Both the position numbers and the translations under genes were made by a program. From an uncultured Clostridia bacterium (GTDB taxonomy: Bacteria; Bacillota; Clostridia; Christensenellales; UBA1242), in contig CALBOE010000009.1 in assembly GCA_937896905.1 (NCBI GenBank), positions 1-64,000 of the forward strand: a DNA stretch of 64,000 nucleotides. The letters are read 5' to 3'. Of this stretch, positions 1 to 7,884 are shown in pieces (the stretch's first letter is position 1; every line of letters starts with the position of its first letter). The notes under the pieces are model-generated. The model saw only the letters and a list, made by a program, of their open reading frames with translations. It was not told the DNA's origin and did not search any database.

Positions 1-75
1 GGAGCTAGTGAAGGGAATCGAACCCCCAACCTGCTGATTACAAGTCAGCTGCTCTACCGTTGAGCCACACTAGCA
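1..75 (-). tRNA. tRNA-Thr (TGT)
   Basis: Cloverleaf on the minus strand. Acceptor arms 69-75 and 4-10 pair fully, the T-arm GTTCGATTC is present, and the anticodon loop reads CTTGTAA (anticodon TGT, Thr). The discriminator and first two bases of an encoded CCA are at 3-1; the last A lies outside the window. It is the last visible gene of a six-tRNA array. Confidence 0.95.
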
Positions 76-123
76 TATATATCCAACAATCGGTTAAGAT
101 TGTGCTGTTGTTCCAGAAAGGTC

Positions 124-208
124 TGGTGGGAAGAGATGGATTCGAACCATCGAAGACGAAGTCGACGGATTTACAGTCCGTTGCATTTGGCCGCTCTGCA
201 ATCTTCCC
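124..208 (-). tRNA. tRNA-Tyr (GTA)
   Basis: Class II tRNA of 85 nt with a long variable arm. The anticodon loop contains GTA. The acceptor arm GGGAAGA pairs with TCTTCCC and CCA is encoded at 124-126. Confidence 0.95.
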
Positions 209-229
209 GTGTTTCACACCATAAAAGTG

Positions 230-305
230 TGGTGCCTCGAACCGGAATCGAACCAGTGACACAAGGATTTTCAGTCCTTTGCTCTACCGACTGAGCTATC
301 GAGGC
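230..305 (-). tRNA. tRNA-Phe (GAA)
   Basis: 76 nt with encoded CCA (230-232). Acceptor GCCTCGA pairs with TCGAGGC. The anticodon loop CTGAAAA carries GAA. Confidence 0.95.
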
Positions 306-311
306 ATAATT

Positions 312-388
312 TGGCGACCCGAAAGGGGCTCGAACCCTCGACCTCCAGCGTGACAGGCTGGCGCTCTAACCAACTGAGCTATCGGGCC
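312..388 (-). tRNA. tRNA-Asp (GTC)
   Basis: 77 nt with encoded CCA (312-314) and discriminator G, as expected for Asp. Acceptor GGCCCGA pairs with TCGGGTC through one G-T pair. The anticodon is GTC. Confidence 0.95.
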
Positions 389-416
389 AAATTATAATTT
401 ATTGGTGCCTTTCGGC

Positions 417-493
417 TGGTGGGCCTTCACGGACTTGAACCGCGGACCGACCGGTTATGAGCCGGTTGCTCTAACCAACTGAGCTAAAGGCCC
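417..493 (-). tRNA. tRNA with CAT anticodon (elongator Met or Ile2)
   Basis: 77 nt with encoded CCA. Acceptor GGGCCTT pairs with AAGGCCC. The anticodon loop CTCATAA carries CAT. A perfect first acceptor pair excludes initiator tRNA. The body resembles both elongator tRNA-Met and the lysidine-modified tRNA-Ile2, and the sequence alone does not decide between them. Confidence 0.9.
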
Positions 494-523
494 CAATAAT
501 GTAATTGTGCTGGGCAAGAACAA

Positions 524-599
524 TGGTCGGGGTGAAGGGACTCGAACCCCCGGCCCCATGATCCCAAATCACGTGCGCTACCAACTGCGCTACACCCCG
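524..599 (-). tRNA. tRNA-Pro (TGG)
   Basis: First gene of the array. 76 nt with encoded CCA at 524-526. Acceptor CGGGGTG pairs with CACCCCG, with C at position 1 as usual for Pro. The anticodon is TGG. Confidence 0.95.
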
Positions 600-625
600 A
601 TGTTCTCCATCGCAATTACTATATT

Positions 626-654
626 AGTTTACAATAACTTAAAATAAATGTCAA
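626..654 (-). promoter_or_regulatory. Promoter of the six-tRNA operon
   Basis: TTGACA (649-654), 17-bp spacer, TAAACT (626-631), about 27 bp ahead of tRNA-Pro. No other promoter is visible between the tRNAs, so they are probably one transcript. Confidence 0.85.
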
Positions 655-681
655 TAATTTTTAAACACTTTTTTAATTTTT

Positions 682-1512
682 TTATAACCAAGTGGGAATT
701 ATTTCAAAATTTTTACCATTCAAGTAAGCCAAACTGGAGTTTTTAGCAAATTTAAAGGCTAAAAAGTTGGCGGTTAGGTGCATTTGTTTAAAATTGTCCT
801 TGCCATATTTATTATCACCTAAAATTGGGTGGCCATAATAAGCAATATGTGCCCTAATTTGATGTGTTTTGCCAGTTAAAAGATTTGCTTCAAGCAAAGT
901 GTTTTCCCCACTATACTCTATTATATCAAACTCTGTGGCAATTGGTTCATAGCCGCTTGTTTTTAGTTCACTAATCCAAACTTTTGAAAGTGCATCTCCC
1001 TTTTTTAAATAGACGGTACGTTTAATTTTAGATATATCTACCCTTCCATGCACCTTTAATGCATATTTTTTAATTATTGCACTGCGAGTTTTAAATGCTG
1101 CCAAAAGTTCCTTTTCTGCCTGTTTGTTTAGGGCGAAAATTACCAATCCCTCTGTGTTGCGATCTATTCTGTGCACTGGATTAATTGTAGAGAATTTAGC
1201 CCGTAAAACCGAGAGCAAATCCCTATCGGTTTCGCTAATAACTTCAATGCCTGCTTGTTTATTTACAATGACAATGTTTTCATCTTCATAAACCAGTTTA
1301 TACCAATCCGCTTGTTCTTTTTGTTGATAAAATACAATAATCCTATCACCAACATTTAATATGCAATCTTCTTTAACTCTCACATTGTTAACTTTAACAT
1401 CTTTATTAGATAAAATTTTTGCAATGTCATAACGTGAAAGAAAAGGCAATTCATCAATAATTGCCTTAGTTAACTGTTGCTTTTTGTTTGTGGTAAATTC
1501 AATCTTTTGCAT
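682..1512 (-). CDS. RluA-family RNA pseudouridine synthase
   Basis: A 276-residue protein that isomerises uridine to pseudouridine in structured RNA. The N-terminus (residues 1-60) looks like an S4-type RNA-binding fold. The catalytic block HRIDRNTEGL (about residue 117) holds the conserved Asp. The block GKTHQIRAH near residue 215 is also typical of RluA proteins. Which RNA position it modifies cannot be read from sequence. It follows the TIM-barrel gene after 32 bp and is the last gene before the tRNA array. No Shine-Dalgarno sequence precedes its ATG and I see no good promoter, so the start is less certain than the function. Confidence 0.88.
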   Translation of the reverse strand: MQKIEFTTNKKQQLTKAIIDELPFLSRYDIAKILSNKDVKVNNVRVKEDCILNVGDRIIVFYQQKEQADWYKLVYEDENIVIVNKQAGIEVISETDRDLLSVLRAKFSTINPVHRIDRNTEGLVIFALNKQAEKELLAAFKTRSAIIKKYALKVHGRVDISKIKRTVYLKKGDALSKVWISELKTSGYEPIATEFDIIEYSGENTLLEANLLTGKTHQIRAHIAYYGHPILGDNKYGKDNFKQMHLTANFLAFKFAKNSSLAYLNGKNFEIIPTWL

Positions 1513-1544
1513 AAAATAACTAAACTGTTAACCAAATACACCTT

Positions 1545-2381
1545 TTATTTGGCGTATAAATCCCGCATAAATTTTGCACCAATTTCTTGACTATCTAATG
1601 CTTCGCTTATAACCCATGGCGCAATTTCCATTTCCTTTATTACATCAATAAAATCGTTTAAATTTGGCATTCCAGCACTTCCGTCTGGCATTGTATCTCC
1701 ATGTTTTAAGTGTTTAATTTCACCTTTGTCGCCATAGCAAATTGTGTACGCATGGAAATGAATTTTATCAAACTTTTCTGGAATTTCGTCCTTAATTTTT
1801 TGAAGTTTTTGTTTAATGTCCTGCTTGGTTGTTAAACTGCCAATTTCCCTTGCGTGCAAGTGTGCGATATCTATGCATGGATAGCAGTATTCACACTCTT
1901 TGCAGATTTTAATAATTTCATCAATGCTACCCAAACTTGCTGTTTTGCCACCGATTTCTGGGTATAAACGCACTTCTCCCATGTCCACTTGATGCGTAAA
2001 TTCATTAACCGAAGAAATAAGTTGCTCTATTGCCTGCTGCCTACCTTTTTCTGTGTTATTGTGTCCCCCACCCGGGTGAAAGATTATGCGATTAACCCCT
2101 ATGGTTTTTGCAAGTTCTATGCCTTCTTTCATGTTGGTTTTGCTTCGTTCCACAACCGCCGAATTTAAACTTCCAAGGTTAATATAATATGGCGCATGAA
2201 TGGAAAAATAAAAACCATTTTGCTTCTCTTCCAAAAAAATGGATTTGTTAACATCGGAAACTTTAAACCCATAAACACATTGAATTTCATAGGCATTTAA
2301 ACCCATTTCTTTAAGCCAAGGGAATAAATTTTTGAGTTTCCCTTTGTAGTTTGTGGGAACACCCGCAACACCAAAAATCAT
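1545..2381 (-). CDS. Endonuclease IV / xylose-isomerase-like TIM-barrel protein
   Basis: 278 residues of the AP-endonuclease-2 superfamily, which includes Nfo and sugar-phosphate isomerases. Metal-ligand motifs are in order: SIHAPYYINL near residue 61, FHPGGGH near 100, YPEIGGK near 140, DIAHLHAR near 172 and HFHAY near 209. The HAPYYINL and EIGGK blocks favour a deoxyribonuclease-IV-like enzyme cutting at abasic sites over a sugar isomerase, but assignment beyond the superfamily is inference. The start has a good ribosome site (AGGTGAAAA then ATG). It sits 8 bp after the PLD-like gene in the same direction, probably as one transcript. Confidence 0.75.
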   Translation of the reverse strand: MIFGVAGVPTNYKGKLKNLFPWLKEMGLNAYEIQCVYGFKVSDVNKSIFLEEKQNGFYFSIHAPYYINLGSLNSAVVERSKTNMKEGIELAKTIGVNRIIFHPGGGHNNTEKGRQQAIEQLISSVNEFTHQVDMGEVRLYPEIGGKTASLGSIDEIIKICKECEYCYPCIDIAHLHAREIGSLTTKQDIKQKLQKIKDEIPEKFDKIHFHAYTICYGDKGEIKHLKHGDTMPDGSAGMPNLNDFIDVIKEMEIAPWVISEALDSQEIGAKFMRDLYAK

Positions 2382-2388
2382 TTTTCAC

Positions 2389-3729
2389 CTACACAAAATT
2401 TTTAAAAAACTTTTCTCTTAATAACAAATATTTTGCGTTGTTAATTCTGTAACTATTATTAACGCATAAATCGAACTTTTTATTAAAGTTGCTAATTGCT
2501 TTTTCGTCCTCAAGAATAATAACATTTTGCAAACAGGTTGCAACATTTTCACGGTTCAAACTAAATGCACCACAAAGAGCATATTTATTATCTACAATTA
2601 TTGAATTAAATTTAATAAATCCATCGTATAAATATACATTAGCGCCTTCTAAAGCAAGTTCCTTTGCATAAGCGCGGCTAGCGAAATATTTGCTGTGCAT
2701 TGTTGTTTTAAGTGGAACCATCAACCTAACATCAATGTTAGAATGAATGGCATATTTTAAAAGTGCCATAATGCTTTCGGTTGGAATAAACTCTTCCAAT
2801 TGTAATTGGATAGACGTTTTTGCAGAACATATAGCTTTGATTAATAGCAATTCAACGTTTTGGTTAGCTTTATTTGCTACAAATTGTATTGTGCAATTAT
2901 TATTTACCTCTCTATTGTTCACTTGTGAAAGTTCAATGTATTTTCCGCTAGCAAACACCATGTCTTGATGAATTGCCACATTCATTGGCTGAACCACATC
3001 GCCTTTAAATTTAAAAAATGTGTTTGCAACTTCCACCCCTGGTTGCATTTGACGCTTACTAACATCAAAACCGCCAACAAAAACAGTTTCGCCATCAATG
3101 GATATAACATTTCTGCGGTTTGAATAGATGCTTCCCAAACTTTTCCATTTGCTAAATTTATAAATCTTCACGCCAGCTGTTTTAAGCTGCTTCTTTATGG
3201 ATTGTTTAATTCGTTTGTCGTGCACCAATTTAACCACAACTCCCGCCTGCGCTTTGCTTGCCAAAACAGATAAAATTGGCGAAAAATCGTCAACACCAAA
3301 TGTGGTTAATTCCAACATTATATATTTTTTTGCTAAACCAAGTTCTTTTTCAACAGCCGTTTTAAACTTTTCGTAAGAACTAAAAATTTCGTAACTGTTG
3401 TTTTTTGTTAGGCAGGTGTTAAACGCCAAATTGTTAAACGAATAAAAATCATCTGTAGTTTCAACTGCCACAGAATGCAAGTTAGAGTTATTTAAGCCAA
3501 CAAACACTTCGTCTTCCCATTGCTTTACTGCAAGTGATTGCTGTTTCTTGTGTTGAAAAATTTTGAAAATTAAATAAATAATAGACGTTACAATGCTATT
3601 AGTTAAAAACCCTAACATCCAAAAAATTATGTTCCTTGGCTTATCTCGTTCAAAAATTATCATTACTGAAGTTGCAATAATGAACAATAAAATATATAAA
3701 ATACTAAAAATAATCTTAAATGCTACCAC
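2389..3729 (-). CDS. Cardiolipin-synthase-like PLD-fold membrane protein with degenerate HKD motifs
   Basis: 446 residues. Two N-terminal membrane helices (about residues 5-25 and 33-57) precede two phospholipase D repeats, the architecture of bacterial cardiolipin synthase. In active enzymes each repeat has H-x-K-x4-D. Here repeat 1 is R205-x-N207-x4-D212 (before GETVFVGGFD) and repeat 2 is K373-x-N375-x4-D380 (before NKYALCGAFSLN). Both catalytic His and both Lys are replaced, so phosphatidyl transfer is unlikely. The fold seems intact, which suggests a pseudoenzyme with a scaffold or regulatory role, or very recent loss of function. The start is GTG, 6 nt after a -10 box with no Shine-Dalgarno sequence (leaderless type). 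Confidence 0.75.
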   Translation of the reverse strand: MVAFKIIFSILYILLFIIATSVMIIFERDKPRNIIFWMLGFLTNSIVTSIIYLIFKIFQHKKQQSLAVKQWEDEVFVGLNNSNLHSVAVETTDDFYSFNNLAFNTCLTKNNSYEIFSSYEKFKTAVEKELGLAKKYIMLELTTFGVDDFSPILSVLASKAQAGVVVKLVHDKRIKQSIKKQLKTAGVKIYKFSKWKSLGSIYSNRRNVISIDGETVFVGGFDVSKRQMQPGVEVANTFFKFKGDVVQPMNVAIHQDMVFASGKYIELSQVNNREVNNNCTIQFVANKANQNVELLLIKAICSAKTSIQLQLEEFIPTESIMALLKYAIHSNIDVRLMVPLKTTMHSKYFASRAYAKELALEGANVYLYDGFIKFNSIIVDNKYALCGAFSLNRENVATCLQNVIILEDEKAISNFNKKFDLCVNNSYRINNAKYLLLREKFFKNFV

Positions 3730-3735
3730 TAATAT

Positions 3736-3764
3736 ATAATAACAAAATAAAATAAATTAAGCAA
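3736..3764 (-). promoter_or_regulatory. Promoter of the PLD-like gene, leaderless geometry
   Basis: TTGCTT (3759-3764), 17-bp spacer, TATTAT (3736-3741), then 6 nt to the GTG start at 3729. No Shine-Dalgarno sequence can fit between the expected transcription start and the codon. Confidence 0.65.
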
Positions 3765-3790
3765 CTAATTAAAAATATTAATAAAATTAA

Positions 3791-3819
3791 TTGATAAAAT
3801 TTACTTAATGTGTTATATT
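3791..3819 (+). promoter_or_regulatory. Promoter of tRNA-Thr(CGT)
   Basis: TTGATA (3791-3796), 17-bp spacer, TATATT (3814-3819), 13 bp before the mature tRNA 5' end. Confidence 0.8.
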
Positions 3820-3832
3820 TAAAGAGTTAAAT

Positions 3833-3908
3833 GCTACTGTGGCTTAGTTGGTAGAGCAGCTGATTCGTAATCAGCAGGTCGGCGGTTCGAGTCCGCCCAG
3901 TAGCTCCA
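3833..3908 (+). tRNA. tRNA-Thr (CGT)
   Basis: 76 nt with encoded CCA (3906-3908). Acceptor GCTACTG pairs with CAGTAGC, and the anticodon loop TTCGTAA carries CGT. It has its own promoter and terminator, so it is a monocistronic tRNA unit on the strand opposite to its neighbours. Confidence 0.95.
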
Positions 3909-3933
3909 AAGCGGCCGTTGTGGTCGTTTTTTT
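3909..3933 (+). terminator. Terminator of tRNA-Thr(CGT)
   Basis: Stem AAGCGGCC / GGTCGTTT with loop GTTGT and then a run of T, directly after the CCA end. It meets the stop codon of the convergent surface-protein gene. Confidence 0.75.
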
Positions 3934-4864
3934 ATTCAAATGTAATTATTAGAGTTTTTACAACAGATGAGTCTTCTGTAGATGTAATAGTTAAGGTTAT
4001 AGTTCCGCTAGATTTGCGGTTTAAAATTATAAAAGGTGCATCGCAACTTTCCACGGTTGCAACATCTAAATTGCTAGAAACAACAAAAACTGTTTGAACT
4101 GCAAAATCATTGCTCTCATCTATAATTTCATATTGAATTTTTAACCTTTCTAAATTTGTGGTTATTGTGGATGAAGAATAATTAATAATGTTTATTGAAT
4201 ATACTTGTTTTGGCAAAATGTTAAAATTAAATACATACGAATAGGTAACAAACTCGTAATTCAAGTTGAGTTTAATGCTTGCCTGCCCTGCATTTTTTGC
4301 CACAAATTGATTGTTAACAATCTGCACATTTCCATTTAAGCTGGTTAATTCTGGAGTTGTTGCTCCAATATTTAAAATAAACAAATCCTGCAATCCTTTC
4401 GTTTCACCCACTCTCCACGATAAATTAATTTGTTTAACTGGCTCGTATTCCTCAGCACTTTTAACATTCACTAGAATTGTGTGGGTTAAATATGAATTTT
4501 CATCTTCCAAAACCTTAAAAGAAATGCGATAAACTCCCACAGAGTTGGCGGATATAATATTGTTTGAATAACTTATGCCGTCTGTTGCTTCACCTGTATA
4601 TGTTGTGGTGCTCACATTTATTTGGCCAACCATACTCGCTGGCTCTATGGAAATATGATTAATAAGTTGTGCCTGACCACCTACCAAAAGTGTTATATTG
4701 TTTGGGCACAATAAGTTAAAACTGCTAGCATATTGTTGTCCTGCTCCGTTGGGGGTGTTTGCGGGTTTGCTATCTTCTACATTCTTATATAACACTAAAA
4801 ACAACGTCACTGCAATCACTGCCAAACAACAATACAGCGGATAAATAATCTTTTTCTTTTGCAT
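3932..4864 (-). CDS. Membrane-anchored protein with Ig-like repeats
   Basis: 310 residues from the ATG at 4864. A short basic N-terminus (MQKKK) is followed by one hydrophobic helix (about residues 7-27) with no clear cleavage site. A Ser/Thr/Asn-rich beta-strand exterior follows. Segments such as GGQAQLINHISIEPASM and later strands with KNAGQASIKLNLNY look like bacterial Ig-like (BIG-type) repeats, perhaps three copies. It is probably an extracytoplasmic adhesin or structural protein; no enzyme motif is seen. An upstream in-frame ATG at 4891 lies inside the promoter and would not be in the mRNA. The chosen ATG is 8 nt from the -10 box and lacks a Shine-Dalgarno sequence. Confidence 0.6.
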   Translation of the reverse strand: MQKKKIIYPLYCCLAVIAVTLFLVLYKNVEDSKPANTPNGAGQQYASSFNLLCPNNITLLVGGQAQLINHISIEPASMVGQINVSTTTYTGEATDGISYSNNIISANSVGVYRISFKVLEDENSYLTHTILVNVKSAEEYEPVKQINLSWRVGETKGLQDLFILNIGATTPELTSLNGNVQIVNNQFVAKNAGQASIKLNLNYEFVTYSYVFNFNILPKQVYSINIINYSSSTITTNLERLKIQYEIIDESNDFAVQTVFVVSSNLDVATVESCDAPFIILNRKSSGTITLTITSTEDSSVVKTLIITFE

Positions 4865-4872
4865 TTGCAAAT

Positions 4873-4901
4873 ATAATAAACCAATTACCATATTTTGGCA
4901 A
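4873..4901 (-). promoter_or_regulatory. Promoter of the Ig-like protein gene, leaderless geometry
   Basis: TTGCCA (4896-4901), 17-bp spacer, TATTAT (4873-4878), then 8 nt to the ATG at 4864. Confidence 0.65.
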
Positions 4902-4928
4902 TTTTTTTTGCAAAAAATGTCGAATTTT

Positions 4929-4951
4929 AAAAAAACACCCTAACTAGGGTG
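4929..4951 (-). terminator. Terminator after the S1-domain gene
   Basis: Stem CACCCT / AGGGTG (4936-4951) followed on the minus strand by seven T. It closes the flavoprotein-plsC-S1 transcript. Confidence 0.85.
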
Positions 4952-4964
4952 ATTTTTAAAGTTT

Positions 4965-5972
4965 TTAAACACTTTCTTTTTTTATGTTTGTTACAATATT
5001 TAGTTTTCTGCGTTCTTCGTCCTTGAAAGATATAATCCCTTTCACACGAGAATGCAGTTTGTAAATATGGTGTGTTGCAACGTTTGCCTTATCCGTGTTT
5101 TCTTTTGTTATTGCAAGTGCGGTTAAACCATTATCTAGTCTAATAACTGCTCCAACAGGCAAAATTTTAACAACCTCACCCTCAACTTCGTCACCTAAAT
5201 TTATAGACGCAAACAATTTTTCGTAAGGGCTTTCGGTTAGTTGTTTTAACCCAACAGCAATTCTAGAAAAATCTGTGTTGCAATCTAAAATTTTAAATTC
5301 GTATTCGTCGTTTAAGGAAATAACCTCTTTTAAAGAAGCAATTTTGTTATAGCTTGCATCACTTATTGAAAGTTTTGCTTTGGCGCCATTTTTTAAAAGA
5401 ACGATTGCAAACTTATCTTCCAATTTAATAACAGAGCCCGCAATTACCTGCCCAATTTCAACTGGTTCAACTTGGGCATTGTTTAATAATTTTGTGCTAC
5501 AAACAATGGATTTTTTTATGTTATTTAATTCAATAACAATAGCTGTAACTTCCCTGTTTAATAAGCTGTCCTTGTTAACAAAGTCTTGAACTGAACATTG
5601 TGAAAATGGCAAGAAAACTCTAAATCCCATAAAATCGCCTGTTAGCCCCGCCGTTCCAATATTTGTAACTTTAAACGTTAATTCGCTTCCAACCTTAAGG
5701 TTTTTTAGTTTTTCCTTATCTTCAAGAGCCTTATTAACTCCCTCGTGCATAAGAACTAAGCAACCCTTGTCGTCGATATCTCCTGTTACCATAATCAAAA
5801 TTGCGTCGCCAATTTTAAATGCTGGGTCTAATTCCGTTTTTGGAAACACTCCTTCTTTAAGCCCACCCAAAGCAACAACAACTTCCTTTTCCCCTATCAT
5901 AACAATTGTGCCGGTAATAATATCTCCTCTGGTGTATTGTGTCATGCTAATATTATAATCTTTCATTCGCAT
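4965..5972 (-). CDS. S1-domain RNA-binding protein (RpsA/YpfD-like)
   Basis: 335 residues with about four tandem S1 (OB-fold) repeats. The first starts near residue 14 (TRGDIITGTIVMIGEKEVVVALGG). Others start near residues 94, 175 and 260 (LGDEVEGEVVKILPVGAVIRLDNG). S1 repeats bind single-stranded RNA. Clostridial genomes often have such a protein near plsC and ispH; here ispH and cmk are not next to it. It starts 3 bp after plsC behind AAGGAG and is probably co-transcribed. Whether it assembles with the ribosome is unknown. Confidence 0.8.
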   Translation of the reverse strand: MRMKDYNISMTQYTRGDIITGTIVMIGEKEVVVALGGLKEGVFPKTELDPAFKIGDAILIMVTGDIDDKGCLVLMHEGVNKALEDKEKLKNLKVGSELTFKVTNIGTAGLTGDFMGFRVFLPFSQCSVQDFVNKDSLLNREVTAIVIELNNIKKSIVCSTKLLNNAQVEPVEIGQVIAGSVIKLEDKFAIVLLKNGAKAKLSISDASYNKIASLKEVISLNDEYEFKILDCNTDFSRIAVGLKQLTESPYEKLFASINLGDEVEGEVVKILPVGAVIRLDNGLTALAITKENTDKANVATHHIYKLHSRVKGIISFKDEERRKLNIVTNIKKESV

Positions 5973-5975
5973 AAA

Positions 5976-6575
5976 TTAATTTTCTCCTTCTAGTAATGCG
6001 TTCATTTTTTTAACAATTTCATTTGCAAATTCTTGCACGTAATCTCTGTCTTTTTTGCGGGTTTCGTCTGGGTAAATTGGTTCACCAATTAACAATTTTG
6101 TTTTATGAAAAGCTTTAATTTTTTTATTATACATCATTGGAACAACTGGCGTGGAAGTTCTAATTGCAAACATTGCAACACCTTCCTTTGCAGAACCGTC
6201 TTCAACATACGGGGTTTTTGCACGAGTTCCTTGTGGAAAAATTGCCACTCTCTTTTTTTTGTTAATAAGCCTAAAAATTTCTTTAATTGCGCGAGGGTCT
6301 GCCTTGCCTCTATCCACCTCAACCGCACCCAAACTGCGCATAAATCTAGCTTTAAATTTGTTGCTGAACAATTCTTTTTTAGCCAAAAAATAGTGCTTTT
6401 TAAAAAATTTAATGTCAAGCATAACGGCATCTAAATTGCTCATATGGTTACAAGAAATAATAAATTGTTGTTTGTTCTTCTTAAGAGTTTTTAAATTTTT
6501 TAGGCCAACACGTTTAACTGGCACAAAAATAATCATAGGAAGAGCAATCAACACAATTAAAAAATAACAAAACAT
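5976..6575 (-). CDS. plsC: 1-acyl-sn-glycerol-3-phosphate acyltransferase
   Basis: 199 residues. It transfers an acyl chain to lysophosphatidic acid to give phosphatidic acid at the membrane. An N-terminal membrane helix (MFCYFLIVLIALPMIIF) is followed by the acyltransferase motifs NHMSNLDAVML (the HX4D box), then GAVEVDRG and FPQGTRA. I take the ATG at 6575 because AAAGGGAG lies 5 nt upstream. The longer frame to 6605 would overlap the flavoprotein without a ribosome site. The flavoprotein stop codon lies just upstream, so the two genes are translationally linked. Confidence 0.88.
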   Translation of the reverse strand: MFCYFLIVLIALPMIIFVPVKRVGLKNLKTLKKNKQQFIISCNHMSNLDAVMLDIKFFKKHYFLAKKELFSNKFKARFMRSLGAVEVDRGKADPRAIKEIFRLINKKKRVAIFPQGTRAKTPYVEDGSAKEGVAMFAIRTSTPVVPMMYNKKIKAFHKTKLLIGEPIYPDETRKKDRDYVQEFANEIVKKMNALLEGEN

Positions 6576-6576
6576 T

Positions 6577-7806
6577 TTAACTCCCTTTAATGCTGTTGCC
6601 TGCAAGATATCCCGTACTCCAGGCCACCTGAAGGTTATATCCTCCAGTTAATGCATCAACGTCTAAAACCTCACCAACAAAATATAGATTTTTAACCAAT
6701 TTGCTTTCGCAAGTTTTATTGTTAATTTCCTTAACATCTACCCCGCCAGAGGTAACTATTGAAACATTTATATTATCTAATGATTTAATTTTAAAGTCAA
6801 TTTTTTTAAGTGTTGAAATTAATTTTTGTCTATCGTCTTTAGTGAATTCACTCATTTTTTTGTTTTTAATGTGTGCTTTTGCCATAAAAGCATCAACAAA
6901 CCCATTTGGAAGCAAAGTATGCAAATAAGTTTTGTAATCTTTTTTAGCATTCTCGACAAATTCTCTTTTAAACTTATTTTCTAACTGTTCTACATAAAGG
7001 GCTGGTTTTAGGTCTATTTCTGCCACAGCTCCTGCTAAATTTAGTTTATTAATTTTGCTAGATAGTGTTAAGGCAGTTGGCCCGGTTAATGAATTAAACG
7101 TGAATAACAAATCTCCAAATTCACTAAATGTTTTGCCTTGCACTTTTATGGTTAAATTTATGTTTCTTAAACTTATGCCATTCAACTTTTCAACGTTGTC
7201 CTTAACTAATATTGGGCACAATGCACTTGTTGGCTGAACAACTTTATGCCCAAACTGTTTGGCAATTTTATAACCAAAATCTGTTGCTCCTGTGCCAGCA
7301 TAGGAAAGTCCGCCTGTTGCAACAACTAAACTATGCGCTGTGTATTTAATGTTGTTTGCACACAATATATTGAATGTGTTGTTTTTTAATTCTACCTTTT
7401 CAATTGTTGTGTTTAACGTTACAGCAACACCGTAATTTTGAAGAGTTTTTTGCAAGGTTTTTATAACGTCGCTCGACTTATCACTTTCTGGAAATACTCT
7501 GTTGCCCCTTTCCGTTCTTGTTTTTAAACCGTTTTCTTCAAAAAATTCAATGGTTTGTTGTGGCGAAAATGCGTTAAGCGCTGAAAACATAAATTTACTA
7601 TTCGTTACAATATTGTTTAAATGGTTTTCTATGCTGCTGTTATTGGTTAAATTGCATTTTCCTTTACCGGTTATGTAAAGTTTTTTGCCCAATTTTTCAT
7701 TGTGATCAATTATTAAGGTGGTGTTGCCATTTCTTGCAGAAAAAATGGAAGCCATCATTCCACTTGCACCACCACCAATAATAATCACATCATACTCTGT
7801 TTTCAT
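6577..7806 (-). CDS. HI0933/YhiN-family FAD-dependent flavoprotein
   Basis: 409 residues. The Rossmann motif DVIIIGGGASGMMASI at residues 6-21 binds FAD. A second block, GKGKCNLTNN (about residue 46), and the C-terminal block GEVLDVDALTGGYNLQVAWSTG are diagnostic of this family, often annotated aminoacetone oxidase family or BaiN-like. The substrate is unproven. It leads a three-gene transcript with plsC and the S1 gene, as in many Clostridia. The ATG is 6 nt from the -10 box and no Shine-Dalgarno sequence is present. Confidence 0.85.
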   Translation of the reverse strand: MKTEYDVIIIGGGASGMMASIFSARNGNTTLIIDHNEKLGKKLYITGKGKCNLTNNSSIENHLNNIVTNSKFMFSALNAFSPQQTIEFFEENGLKTRTERGNRVFPESDKSSDVIKTLQKTLQNYGVAVTLNTTIEKVELKNNTFNILCANNIKYTAHSLVVATGGLSYAGTGATDFGYKIAKQFGHKVVQPTSALCPILVKDNVEKLNGISLRNINLTIKVQGKTFSEFGDLLFTFNSLTGPTALTLSSKINKLNLAGAVAEIDLKPALYVEQLENKFKREFVENAKKDYKTYLHTLLPNGFVDAFMAKAHIKNKKMSEFTKDDRQKLISTLKKIDFKIKSLDNINVSIVTSGGVDVKEINNKTCESKLVKNLYFVGEVLDVDALTGGYNLQVAWSTGYLAGNSIKGS

Positions 7807-7812
7807 ATTTAA

Positions 7813-7841
7813 ATATTAACACATTCTATAGTTTTTTGCAA
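7813..7841 (-). promoter_or_regulatory. Promoter of flavoprotein-plsC-S1, leaderless geometry
   Basis: TTGCAA (7836-7841), 17-bp spacer, TAATAT (7813-7818), then 6 nt to the ATG at 7806. Confidence 0.65.
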
Positions 7842-7857
7842 CAAAGTTTTAACAGAA

Positions 7858-7884
7858 ACAAAAAAGAGATATTGCTATCTCTTT
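7858..7884 (-). terminator. Terminator overlapping the rluB stop codon
   Basis: Stem AAAGAGATA / TATCTCTTT with loop GCAA, then a T run. The rluB TAG lies inside the stem. It separates the scp-dacF-rluB group from the flavoprotein transcript. Confidence 0.85.

Noticed and set aside
100..294. Plus-strand open frame across the tRNA array
   Set aside because: It runs antisense through tRNA-Tyr and tRNA-Phe genes; the MDSNHR-type peptide is a known artefact of tRNA antisense translation.
1..600. tRNA array as an integration hot spot with an attached element
   Set aside because: No integrase, att repeats or cargo genes are seen on the visible side of the array.
6105..6434. 109-codon plus-strand frame inside plsC
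   Set aside because: It is antisense to a well-supported gene whose motifs are clear on the minus strand; no ribosome site.
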